Source: Picochlorum sp. 'celeri' (taxonomy: Eukaryota > Chlorophyta > Trebouxiophyceae). Taken from it: DNA of 64,000 nucleotides. Position numbers and translations under genes: made by a program. The notes beneath the pieces are model-generated. The model saw only the letters and a program-made list of their open reading frames with translations, was not told the origin of the DNA and did not search any database. The DNA lies in assembly GCA_010909725.1 (NCBI GenBank), contig JAACMV010000001.1, positions 779,533-843,532 of the forward strand, written 5' to 3'. This document shows, in pieces, positions 28,512 to 39,800 of the stretch (its first letter is position 1; every line of letters begins with the position of its first letter).

Positions 28512-29898
28512 TCACATATTATACCGCCGTCCTCTGAAATGATCTGTGGCAAGGCGTAACATGGCGCTCCACATGGCTGATTCTGAGGAAAACCTTCCAT
28601 CATGGGACTTGAGCTGGAGTTCACTTCGTAGAATGTATGCACCCCATTTGGTCTTTTTCAGATCTTGATCACCACCATCCCATATCTCATCGCTATAACG
28701 GATGAAAACAGAGCTCCAAAAGTGCCTCTGTCTCCAGAAATCCTTCTCTGTCAACATGATGCATACATGGCTGTAGGATGGGTTCCTCATCAGTGCTTTG
28801 ACCCGATCCACGGCATCGTGCACTTCCTCACTGGTAAAATAATGATGGTCTTCATGGCAGCCACACCCTTCTACATGCAGCGCACCAAGCTTCTTTGCAT
28901 GCTCTTCCACAGTCTGAGGTGAACCTACCCCAGTCAGAAACACTACAGCTGAATCTTCCAATGTTGAGAGACCTATGAGTCCACCAAGATCCGATGAATC
29001 AGACATATCCAGTGTTCGTTTCACTGGTACTATAAACCGCAACATCGTGGGCATCATGACTGTTTGGACGCGGAGCGTGTGATTTGGCACCAGAGGTTCA
29101 ATGAGTCTCATGGAATGCTTCACTCGCTCCGGCCCTGCTATATCCACATGATGCATCACAACTGCATCTGCTCGACCCAGTGCAGGCCGTGGCGCCTCCC
29201 TAAGAGACCCTCTGGGTCTCAAGTGATTATTCCCTAATGGTGAGTATGCATTTAATGTCACAATATCCAAGTCACGCATGAGTGGTAAATGCTGTAGTCC
29301 ATTATCAAGTAATACAAGACGAAGGGATGGATGCTCCATCAAAACCTCTTTAATATCTGCTGGGTTTGCAGTATCAACCACTGTAATGGGCGTCCCTTCA
29401 AAATCATTCTCCATCATAATGGCCTCATCCACTTTACCCTCCCCTAACTGTATGATGAGCGATGGAATACCATGGAACTGCCAATAATGTTTTGCTAAAT
29501 GCTGTACAAATGGTGTCTTGCCGCTCGCAGAAGTAAGATTTCCCACAGAAATAACAGGAGCTGGTAATGAATGAGCAGAGAAAATACCAGCTCTATACAG
29601 AAACTGTCGAGTCGATTCTCTCGTCTGATACAGAGAGGCCAATGCTCGTAGCACAGGTGCTATCAGGTATGCACTAGTCGCTGGAAGTTTCCTGCAATAA
29701 AAACAAAAATACCATGCCCACTCTTATATATCAAGTCCAGGTTGCTCTACAACCGCTGTGCATCGTTTCTCCTGAATATATGCGGGCGATGCGTTTGAAA
29801 CCCATAGATTAATGATCTACGTACCGTAATTGAACATCATCTACCCCCTGAATCTGCTTGATTCGCAACGCAAGACTCTCCCGAATCCTGGCAAACAT
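28512..29898 (-). CDS. LPXK: LpxK-like lipid A 4'-kinase, plant type
   Basis: CDS is complement(join(28512..29691,29825..29898)), 417 residues. The 133-nt intron (GTACGT..TTGCAG, phase 2) joins MFARIRESLALRIKQIQGVD... to KLPATSAYLIAPVLRALASL. LpxK hallmarks are the P-loop VGNLTSASGKTP, LLDNGLQHLPLMRDLDIVTL and LRPRGSLREAPRPALGRADA, the last aligning with the bacterial LLPRGPLRE region. The bacterial DDG motif is DNG here. LpxK phosphorylates the tetraacyl-disaccharide precursor of lipid A; plants keep the pathway in mitochondria for lipid-A-like molecules (family knowledge). It sits 47 bp from the FAD oxidoreductase and 71 bp from the photolyase-fusion gene, all on the minus strand. Confidence 0.88.
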
Positions 29899-29969
29899 GG
29901 TGGTCAGGGTGCTGCAAAGCAGAATCTACGAGTATTCATGCGCTCCATATTACCATACTATTACTATTA

Positions 29970-32102
29970 CTATATTAAATCTACAGTGAAGGAGGCTATG
30001 GCATTGTTTACTTGTTCAGGGACTTCATCGTGCGGACAATGCCCTGCATCCAGCAATATACAGTTTGCATTTGGACACGACTCGACAATGTCGTGAGCTC
30101 TCGTCTTTGCATCATTGAGGGGATCCAGAGCTCCTTGAAGGACCAGAGTGGGTCCTTGGAATAAGGAAGATACGAGATAGTTGAGAGGTCTGGGGGGAGG
30201 GAGGAAAAAGACGCTCCGAAACACGCCCAAAGCTTGTGGATCTCGGCTGGCTCTTCGAATCTGCTGGCTCAGCCATTCGTCTGCATTTTCTGGCCTCACT
30301 GGGTAGAGTCGCTTCAGCTGGTTTTCTATGTCTCCTTCTAAGAATGTAAACAGTAATCGACTGATTCCATCGACGATGAATGATGGCGGTGGCTTTCGTA
30401 CGACGTCTGCGGCTGCCTCTGCAGTGAAAGACTGATCAATCTTGCCTGCGGAATTGAGCAACACGAGTCCCGCCACCATATCGGGATAATCAGCAGCTAC
30501 AGATGCTGAGATATAGCCACCAATGGAATTTCCTGCAATGACCACCCTCGTTGTGACAATCTCAGAGATGAAATCAGCAAGAAATGTGCTCCACAGAGTC
30601 TGGCCATATTGGACGCTGTGCTTCTCGCTGCGACCATACCCTGGTATGGTGGGAGCATACACATGAAATCCTTTGTCAGCTAATTCTTTGATATTCCTGC
30701 GCCAGTGTTCTCCAAACGCACCAAAACCATGGACGAGGACGATCGCTGGTGCGTTGGGGATGGGTTCTGATGTGGGTGGACTGTAGAGATAGTCAGTCAG
30801 GATGCCACGCCATCGCCAATAGTGCAATTTGGACCCAAATGCCTCTTTTCCATGCCTCATGTACGCTTGACCCAGATGAAAATCCCCTAATTCTGTGGCG
30901 ATAAGAGCAGCCCTGGCTTTTTTCGCCTTCTCGAGCCGAGCACAAGCGCCTCCATGTGATGATAGCAACCACCCAGCCCATGCCACTGGAGACCCGCCAA
31001 TAGGCATCTCCAACGCGTCCTCACAAGACGTGGATATAAATTCGACAGCATCTCTGTGTATTCTTCTGCGTGATAGAACGCCGAGCTGCAACGCAGTCAG
31101 GAATATAGCAGGGAAACATCCATCAATGGTAGCTTGTGTATCATACCGCCGAATTGCAGCATCAACTGTTGGAGAAAAAGGACGTCTGTATCCAATATAC
31201 TCATCAATACACTGTCTGGCTGTGTCTTCATCCGAGCTCACATCTACAACAAACGGGTCATACGACATGTCATCATCCGCCCTCGAGGTGTGGAGGTATT
31301 GTTCCTGGCGAACTCTGCCAACCTCTGCCCATATATAGTGTGCATCCAGCTTGGAACCATCATCCAAAGACGTATGTGCCTTCTTCTTGGACAAAACAAC
31401 ATCCTCATACGTCTCCGCCATGCTCCCACGAGCCACAAGCCACTCAGGGAACGATTCTTCTGTGTAATCACGATACATCAGTGCAGTCCACGTGTCAACA
31501 CCAGTTTCCTGCTCTAAAGCACCCCGTACTCTCTCCAACCCATCAACCCATCCCACCTCGCACTCCTCCTCCGTCACTATACGTACATTATCTTTCGTTG
31601 TACCATACAATGAACATACATCATTGACTATTCTCGGCATCGTCTCCTCCCATGCACCAGATTCAACCATAAGATCTGCACCACCCTGCTTCTTTAATTT
31701 TGCAGCAAGAGATCCTACTGCTCCTTCCAAAACCCTTGCCATATCCTTGCAATTGACAACTCTTGCGTATATCTGAGGATCAAACAGATACACTGGTACC
31801 ACCACATCAATCGAATCAGACTGCATCACCTGGTGTACCCCTGGATGGTCATCCAAACGAAAGTCGTGTTTGAACCATAAAATGGCCACGCTCGTCCTTC
31901 CGCTCGATCCAGTAGAAGAAGAATCAGATGCTCTGGCAGTTACACCTAGCTGCCTGGGCAGATGGGCCAGGTAGAATGGCGTTCTCGTGTCATTCAACCT
32001 CTGGCCATGAGAAGACAACTGTCTACAACCACAAATCTGTCTGCTCTGTAGCCTGAACGGCCACCGTGACACTGTTGCACTACCTACAACGGAAATAACC
32101 AT
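29970..32102 (-). CDS. photolyase-like N-domain fused to alpha/beta hydrolase
   Basis: Predicted 710 residues, single exon. After a ~70-residue presequence comes a photolyase/cryptochrome N-terminal alpha/beta domain (SVAILWFKHDFRLDDHPGVH; VVPVYLFDPQIYARV). A helical linker follows instead of a recognisable FAD-binding domain. From about residue 455 there is an alpha/beta hydrolase: IVLVHGFGAFGEHWRRN, nucleophile elbow IAGNSIGGYI, acid in QGALDPLND and His in LLDAGHCPHDE, so the Ser-Asp-His triad is complete. The same fusion is known in plants (a plastid photolyase-like/hydrolase protein). It probably does not repair DNA; hydrolase activity is plausible. A presequence suggests the plastid. 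Confidence 0.85.
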   Translation of the reverse strand: MVISVVGSATVSRWPFRLQSRQICGCRQLSSHGQRLNDTRTPFYLAHLPRQLGVTARASDSSSTGSSGRTSVAILWFKHDFRLDDHPGVHQVMQSDSIDVVVPVYLFDPQIYARVVNCKDMARVLEGAVGSLAAKLKKQGGADLMVESGAWEETMPRIVNDVCSLYGTTKDNVRIVTEEECEVGWVDGLERVRGALEQETGVDTWTALMYRDYTEESFPEWLVARGSMAETYEDVVLSKKKAHTSLDDGSKLDAHYIWAEVGRVRQEQYLHTSRADDDMSYDPFVVDVSSDEDTARQCIDEYIGYRRPFSPTVDAAIRRYDTQATIDGCFPAIFLTALQLGVLSRRRIHRDAVEFISTSCEDALEMPIGGSPVAWAGWLLSSHGGACARLEKAKKARAALIATELGDFHLGQAYMRHGKEAFGSKLHYWRWRGILTDYLYSPPTSEPIPNAPAIVLVHGFGAFGEHWRRNIKELADKGFHVYAPTIPGYGRSEKHSVQYGQTLWSTFLADFISEIVTTRVVIAGNSIGGYISASVAADYPDMVAGLVLLNSAGKIDQSFTAEAAADVVRKPPPSFIVDGISRLLFTFLEGDIENQLKRLYPVRPENADEWLSQQIRRASRDPQALGVFRSVFFLPPPRPLNYLVSSLFQGPTLVLQGALDPLNDAKTRAHDIVESCPNANCILLDAGHCPHDEVPEQVNNAIASFTVDLI

Positions 32103-32270
32103 TGTTGAATGAGATTTCGGGCCAAGACAAGGTCGAATTATCCATCAACTCATCTGGATATTTATTTAATGTTCTTATTACGCAGTTCCACCCATCAGCA
32201 AACAGAACGAATTCTACTTCAGAGAGATTTTTCAAGACAAAAATTATACTGGAAAAAGAACTATTTATTT

Positions 32271-32764
32271 ATGGCGAACCAGGATGGCGTTGAAATTGGG
32301 GGAATTTCGGATAAAGGTTTGTTTTTTTCCACTTGTCTTTTTTCAAAACAAAATGTAGGAAAACTCTTTCCCACATCTGCGTATTTCATCCGATGATATA
32401 TATGTTTCTATAGGATATTAAAAATGCGTTAGATATTGAGGAAGAGACATTGGAGAAGGTGCAGCGTATTGCACGGCGACAGCTGCAACGTTTGCAGGTG
32501 GAGGAGGACGTGCTGCGACGAATGCTCTCCCAATTGTCTTCTCAGGAAGAAACAATGCAGCCACCTTTGACGACGAGGACGCGACATACATCTCGTTCGT
32601 CGAAAAAATCTGCTGCTTCCTCGATACAGAAAAAGAAGACGACGAAGAACGCTGGTGGTGACAAGAAGAAGACAAGAAAGCAGCCACCAAAAACCAAGAA
32701 GGGAGGAGGTGCTGACAATACTAATAATACAAGTAGACCGAAACGAACGCGACAGAAACGATAA
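32271..32764 (+). CDS. small basic coiled-coil protein, spliced, unrecognised
   Basis: Proposed CDS join(32271..32316,32433..32764), 125 residues. Exon 1 (MANQDGVEIGGISDK) ends at a GTTTGT donor; the acceptor is either at 32432 (TTAG, keeps frame) or at 32413 (TATAG, would need a different donor such as the GTAGGA near 32356). The product starts with a helical segment (EEETLEKVQRIARRQLQRLQ) with coiled-coil character and ends in a very Lys/Arg/Thr-rich tail that looks like a nucleic-acid-binding or nuclear tail. No family is recognised. It is divergent from the photolyase-fusion gene (168 bp). Splice details are uncertain. Confidence 0.5.
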
Positions 32765-33239
32765 TAGCAGCAGTAGTAGTAACAATTTGTGATTTGTGTA
32801 TTTGAATGTAGATTGATTACATCAATCTCAAGGCTCGATAGATTGGGTATACCAGGAATGAGAAAGAGGTGCGCATCATCATCACTTTTTCTTCTTCATG
32901 CATATATGTATCATTGAAATGAAAACTGACTCTGGGCACTCTTGGTCACTTTTAAAGTCTAGCAGCAGTGCTATGATGAAGACAATCATCCGTGATGGTT
33001 CAACTTGATCTTATCAGATGGCAATGGCATGCCTTGGTATGTCACACTGCATGTTGGATGTCACACATTGCTGTTGAAACCCGTGCTGTGTGCGTACCAT
33101 GTGTTCATAGCCACACCAATGACGATGAAGAGATCTGAGATGATGGTATCTTTTCGCATGCCTAGGATGATGCATCTAAAAACAAACACACATTTCTTTC
33201 TTTTTGTAGGTCGTACTCTTACACTAGTAACACGACTAC
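32765..33239. other. intergenic between convergent genes
   Basis: About 475 bp of 3' flanks of the basic-protein gene and DPM1. Only short open frames without protein character; nothing else seen. Confidence 0.45.
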
Positions 33240-34099
<860 letters not shown>

Positions 34100-34435
34100 C
34101 GCTATGTTGGATTACGTACGTCCGATGTATTGTTATAGTATCAATAAATACACGAGGAAGTCAGAGAAGGGGTCAGAGTTTTTCGACAATCGTCTAGAGT
34201 TCTGTAAAAAGACACATTAGAACAATACCAATCATGGAGGGACATGTAGCTGTTGCGAACCCATATGTACGCCAGAGTATAATTTAAGGAATTTATATCT
34301 GTACAAAATAGATCTGCGGTAGCAGAATTCGGGAAGAAACCCTACGGATTAGCTCACATTGTTCCCCTTGATCTCGGAACGGATTTTTCATACAATCGAA
34401 TAGCTGCGCGTGTATTTATTATAGATTATTTATAT
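34100..34435. promoter_or_regulatory. divergent promoter region, DPM1 / TRX y
   Basis: About 335 bp of AT-rich, non-coding sequence between divergent starts. No specific motif is recognised. Confidence 0.45.
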
Positions 34436-34969
34436 ATGATATCTTCAGCACGAGTACAGTGCTGTGGAGTGGGCTCCACACACTGTCACGGTGGAGCTGC
34501 GAGAAGCAGCCATGCTCGTGGGTATTTTTCTGCACAGAAGATCCATACCATGCATCAGACACCATCCACAAGACCACAACGTCTCTATGCGTCTAGTATG
34601 GGTCAGGGCGATGGACAGACGACGCAGACGAATAGTAGTAGTAGTGGTAGTAAGAAGAAGACCAAGTTTTCCTCGTTTGAAGAAATGGTGCAACAGCGGG
34701 AGGTTGTGTTGGTGGATTTTTATGCTCAATGGTGTGGTCCTTGCCAGATGATGGCCAAAGTGATGAGTGAATGCTCTCATGATATGAAAGATGTTGCATT
34801 CGTGAAGATTAATACGGAAAAGTATCAGGAGATTGCATCAAAGTTTCAAGTGAGTGCGCTGCCCACGTTGGTTCTTTTCAAGAATGGCAAGCCCATTCGG
34901 CGGCTGGAAGGTGCATTGAGTGCATCCCAGTTGCGTCTTTGGATTACAGAGTCGCTTAGATCTTTATAG
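34436..34969 (+). CDS. TRXy: thioredoxin y-like, plastid
   Basis: Predicted 177 residues, no intron. The N-terminal ~75 residues are Ser/Thr/Arg/Gln rich, like a transit peptide. The thioredoxin domain contains VLVDFYAQWCGPCQMMAKVM (redox WCGPC at about 99-103), INTEKYQEIASKFQVSALPT with the cis-Pro, and LFKNGKPIRRLEGALSASQL. TEKYP.IA..Y...ALPT and EGAL are typical of plastid TRX y, which reduces peroxiredoxin Q and other antioxidant targets (family knowledge). It is the second plastid-type thioredoxin of the window, 30 kb from TRX z. Confidence 0.85.
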   Translation: MISSARVQCCGVGSTHCHGGAARSSHARGYFSAQKIHTMHQTPSTRPQRLYASSMGQGDGQTTQTNSSSSGSKKKTKFSSFEEMVQQREVVLVDFYAQWCGPCQMMAKVMSECSHDMKDVAFVKINTEKYQEIASKFQVSALPTLVLFKNGKPIRRLEGALSASQLRLWITESLRSL

Positions 34970-35194
34970 CATGTGGGATACTCTGTTTGGTCAATGCGCT
35001 GCATGAGGCGTGCATGGAACAAACAAACACACATGGGCAAACCTCGGGCGCACAAACACAGCTCTCCGCAGTCATTGGCGCATGCTTTCGTATCAAAATC
35101 ATTGTGTATATGTATATATAAGGTTGAATAATAACGCGTGCGTTGAATCCTTGCCAGAGTATATACATATATTCGTACACAAAGAATACAGACC

Positions 35195-36226
35195 ATGTTT
35201 TGCACTCTTCGAGTGGCGCCTGCGTCATCTCCAAAGAAGAGCAAAGCGATCGAACTCAGCGATGAAGAGCAGGCGCGAGCAACACTGAAGCGTCTCGGAA
35301 GAAATTCCAGTGCCCTTGATGCTATCCAAGGTGTTGGCTATCTCGAAGGAAAGACGGCATTGGTGACTGGTGCCAACTCTGGCATTGGCAAAGAAACAGC
35401 TCGGGCACTCTATGTTGCTGGATGCAACGTCATCATCGGCTGCAGGAATACAGCATCAGGAGATGAGGCTGTGAAAGATATTAAAAATACAGAGGAGAAA
35501 AAGAGTAACACGTGCACGGTGGTTGCGCTTGATCTCTCCGATTTGAACAGCGTCTTGGCCTGTGCTCGCACCATCCGTGAGACAGTCCCTTCCCTGCATA
35601 TCCTCGTTCTCAACGCAGGTGCCATCGTCTCATCACTGGAAAGAACCAAGCAAGGATTTGAAAAAGGATTCGGTGTCAATTTCGTGGGCCATTATCTCCT
35701 CACGAAAGAGCTCTTGCCACGCATGATTGACAGCTGCCGTGAATGCCCAGAGGGCTTTGGAGGTAGAATTGTCGGCATGTCGAGCATCGCCCACATGCTT
35801 GGTAAGATTCAGCTCGATGATCCCAATTTCGATACCACGAAATTTTCTGGATGGAAGAGCTACGGCCAGAGCAAACTCGCGATGATTTTGTACATGAAGC
35901 ACTTGGCACAGACATTTGAAGAGCAGGGGACAAACATCAAGGCCTTCTCAATCCACCCAGGCGCGATTCACACCAAACTCCAGCAGGACACCACCTACGT
36001 CAATACCATGTTCAAATTGTTCAAGTATTTCTGCAAGACGCCAGAACAAGGAGCAGCCACCACCGTCGTGGCCTGCGCTCGAGGTGACTTGCTGCAAAAC
36101 GGAGCCTACCTTGTGGACTGCCAAGAAGGCACGCCGGCGAGGCAGGCCCGTGACTTGGACATGGCAGCCAAGTTGTGCGACATGACTGATCGATTGATTC
36201 AAGAGAAAATGCAGCCCACTATATAA
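35195..36226 (+). CDS. short-chain dehydrogenase/reductase (retinol-dehydrogenase/WWOX/POR-like)
   Basis: Predicted 343 residues, no intron visible. Classical SDR features: cofactor motif ALVTGANSGIGKETARALY (TGxxxGxG), LNAGA, the active-site Ser in GMSSIAHML and the YxxxK pair in SYGQSKLAMILY, followed by SIHPGAIHTKL. The N-terminal ~45 residues are Lys/Ser/Glu rich without a clear targeting signature. Layout resembles the RDH11-14/WWOX/protochlorophyllide-reductase-like branch that uses NADP(H). Substrate cannot be read from the sequence; the typical POR signatures are not obvious, so a lipid or retinoid-type substrate is as likely. Confidence 0.88.
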   Translation: MFCTLRVAPASSPKKSKAIELSDEEQARATLKRLGRNSSALDAIQGVGYLEGKTALVTGANSGIGKETARALYVAGCNVIIGCRNTASGDEAVKDIKNTEEKKSNTCTVVALDLSDLNSVLACARTIRETVPSLHILVLNAGAIVSSLERTKQGFEKGFGVNFVGHYLLTKELLPRMIDSCRECPEGFGGRIVGMSSIAHMLGKIQLDDPNFDTTKFSGWKSYGQSKLAMILYMKHLAQTFEEQGTNIKAFSIHPGAIHTKLQQDTTYVNTMFKLFKYFCKTPEQGAATTVVACARGDLLQNGAYLVDCQEGTPARQARDLDMAAKLCDMTDRLIQEKMQPTI

Positions 36227-36846
36227 TGATACTCCCAAAAGGATATGATTTTGTTTTTTCCCTTCCATCGATTCATGACATGATGACAACAACATCCCAT
36301 TGGCTGTATGTACTGGTCTTCTTCTTGGCTTATACTACTACTAAGTGACCACCATGAGAGATTGTGTGTTTATGTACACGTTTGCTTGCTTGCTTGTTTG
36401 TTTGTTTGTTTGTGTGACCCATAGTGATTGTAATACAACCATTCTTCTTCATCTGCATCTGCATCTGTCAATGGAATGTATAGAAGAGTGATCTGCTAGT
36501 GCCCTTCAGGGCCATCTTTTGTAACAACAGGCTCATGAGCCTGCGACTGGCCCATGCACATCTGGGCATTCTTGATGGCATGATTCCGCACTTCCTCAAG
36601 GTAGCAGAATTGAATCTTAAATACTACTATTGAATTTGTTGGGAGTAGCGATCGTCAGGAGAGAGAGAATCGTGATTGTTTCAATCGTGTTGTCCCAACG
36701 ATCACTCGACTCTTGTGCCGGCATTTTCATAACGACGGCGTTGATTCAGTTCATCTTTACATACTATTCGTTTGTATCAGATAGATTGGGGTGGGCTTGT
36801 TGGGAGAAGGACTACCGCGTGATCCAACACCGTTGATCCAAACACC
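36227..36846. other. intergenic, with short tandem repeat and possible small minus-strand exons
   Basis: About 620 bp. It contains a (CTTG/TTTG)n tract near 36383-36414. On the minus strand, a stop at about 36500 closes an open frame (…FCYLEEVRNHAIKNAQMCMG…GPEGH) that looks protein-like. An ATG-led frame lies upstream near 36745 (MPAQESSDRWDN). No splice pair convincingly joins them. Confidence 0.4.
36383..36414. repeat. (CTTG/TTTG)n short tandem repeat
   Basis: A run of CTTG units passing into TTTG units in the 3' flank of the SDR gene. Simple-sequence repeat; no function is implied. Confidence 0.8.
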
Positions 36847-39800
36847 ATGTACCAGCAACAGCCGAACCCGTATCAGCAGGGTATGAATGCTCAATATGTG
36901 CCTCAATATGGGCAACAGGCGCCTGCTGTGGGGGGATACCAGCAGCAACCTGCGATGGGTGATCAGAATGGGTTTGGACAGCAGCAGCAACAGCAGCAGG
37001 CACCCGTGCAGCAGTCGTCTGCGCAGCATGTGGAGGCTGTGAAAGAAATTGATCGCTCAGCGATGTTTACATTTGCGCCTACGGCGCCTTTTATGGCGGC
37101 TGGAAGTGTCGCTGGTGCTATTGACCTGAGTTTTAGTACTTCATCTCAGCTGGAGGTGGGTTGTGTTTCTCTGTAGAGACTTGATGATGTGTTCTTATGC
37201 ATGATTGTGTTGGTTGCAGATTTTTTCTTTGGATTATTCTTCTCCTGGGAAAGGTCTTGTGAGGGTTGGGGAGGCCGTTCAAGCGCCAGAGAGGTTTGCA
37301 AGGTTGTCCTGGGCAGCAACTGGAGAGGAGTTTCCTCATTTCAAGGTATGGATGGTGGCTTGTGTATTTTAGGTGCTGTGTGCAGCATCTTCTCTATTAG
37401 ATATACTCGAATGATAAAATTTACTCTTGCTGTTGTATATGTGCAGTATGGAATGCTTGGAGGAGGGCTCTCTGATGGGACAGTGTGTGTTTGGAACCCA
37501 GCATCTATTATTGATGGGCAGGGGGGAGATGTGTCCAAGACGTCTCTCTTGTGCAGATTGAATAAACATCAGGGTGCTGTACGAGGGTTGGAATTTAACC
37601 CTTTGACGTCGAAATTGCTTGCTTCGGGAGCTGCGGATGGAGAGGTTTGTATTTGGGATTTGGGCAATCCTGGGCAGCCATCGCTCTATCCTCCCATGAA
37701 GGGGGCAGCTTCAGGAATGCAGAATCAGGTGACGTGCCTTCAGTGGAACAGAAAGGTGCAGCATATTCTTGCGACTGGAACGTCTGCTGGGACTGTTGTT
37801 GTTTGGGATTTGAAGAAACAGAGGCCAGTGATAACATTGACAGACTCGAATGGAAGGAGAAGGTGTAGTTCTATTGCTTGGAATCCAGATATTGCGACGC
37901 AAGTCATGGTTGCTTCTGATGATGATATGTGCTCTACTCTTCAACTGTGGGATTTACGAAATGCTGTGTCCCCTGTGGCAGAGTTGTCAGGTCACAGCAA
38001 GGGAGTCCTTTCTCTGGATTGGTCTACGCATGATTCCTCCTTGCTCTTGTCATCTGGAAAGGATAACAAGGTGGTTGTTTGGGATGTTCAGTCTCGCCAG
38101 CCTCGTCAAGAAATGTCGTCTGGTCCGAATTGGAAATTCCAGGTGCAATGGTCAAATAAGAAGCAGCCAGGAGTATTTGCTGGTGCAACATTTGAGGGTT
38201 TGATCAGCCTGCATTCTCTGGCTTCTTGCCCAGCAGCCCTTCTCCCAGATGGCCAAACGTCTCAGGTTCGTAAAAATGCTCCTGTGGCATGGGAGAAGAA
38301 GCCGGTTGCTGGGGCATCATTTGGATTTGGTGGCAAGCTTTTAAAGATTGTGAATTCCACGCGACAGTTGCCAACTGGCGAGCAGGTGACAACTGCGACT
38401 GGTGAGATTGACCAGGTGCACATGGAGAGTTCGGTGTCAAAGCTCTCGCCAGAGTTTGAACAGGTGATTAAAAGTGCGAACAGAGATTTGCTGCGCCAAT
38501 TATGCGAGACTCGTGCTGCTGAGAGCCAAGATCCAGAGGAGGTGGAGACGTGGAAATTTTTGCAGACTCATTTTGAGAATGATTCACAACGTGAATTGCT
38601 GACACGCCTCGGGTTTGAGTCGATGATGCCTCAACAAGAAGAAGAAGCGGTACAACCACCGCCCACAGATGTTCAAACGGCTGAACAAACCTTTGAAAAC
38701 TTGGATCTTGGAGGGCAGCCTGCTGTCGATGAACAGCGAGCTGCTGTTGCTCAGGCAGTCATGGGTCAGCCAGGGGATGATGGATCTTCTTTCTTCGCCC
38801 AGTCACCTGTGGATGGCGATTCATTTTTCGATCAATTGGGATCTCCGCAGCCACCAAGTGCCAAGGCCCCAGAGGCACGTGCCGAGCCAGAACAGGCTCC
38901 AGCCCCTGAAGCTCCAACATCTCCAAAGATTGTTGATGGTGTTCCTGGGGAAGCCGAGTCTGAGATTTTGAAGGCAATGTATGTCGGTAATTACAAAGCT
39001 GCTCTCGACAAGTGTTTGAGCGTCAAGCGATTCTCTGATGCACTCATTATATCATCTATGATTGGTGGCGATGCATGGGAGACAACCAGGGCAGAGGTCA
39101 TGTCTGCTCAGCCACGACCGTACATGAGAATAGCCCGTGCGGTATTAGATGGAGACTGGATGGGATATGTCGTATCTCGACCAACGCAGAGTTGGAGGGA
39201 AACTCTGGCAACCTTGTTGACAAGTGCTCCATCCGACCAGTTTGTAGCACTTGTGCAGGCCCTGGGAAGGTCTCTGTTGCAAGGAGGCGCCAGACATGCA
39301 TCTATTTTATGCAGTATTTGTGCTGGAGATGTTGAAATGGCAGTGTCTTTGTGGAACGAGGTGGCAGGGGCTGAAGCATCTCCAAAAGCACGGGAGTCAT
39401 TCTTGGAGAAAGCTGTTGTCCTGGGACTTGGTGTCGATAAAGCTGGTTCCAGTTCTGCCTTGGGAGATTTGCTTGCCAAGCAAGCAGAAGAATTGGCTTC
39501 AGCGGGATATTTGGCAGCTGCATATGATTTGCTGTGCCTTGTTCCAGGCGACTCGTCCGAAAAGGCAAATGATTTGAGAGATAGGCTCTACCAGGGTGGG
39601 GCACTGGATCAGCCATCCTCCCATGATGCCCCTGCGGAGGAGCAATTTGTATCGCAATCCTGGGGTGATACATATCAGCAAAATACCTCGACTCAAAATG
39701 AGGGTGCACCACAACAGCAATATGGTCAGCAGCAGATGGGATATGGGGCCCCACAGCAGATGGGGTATGGAGCTCCACCAACTGTTGGTGCATACAAGCA

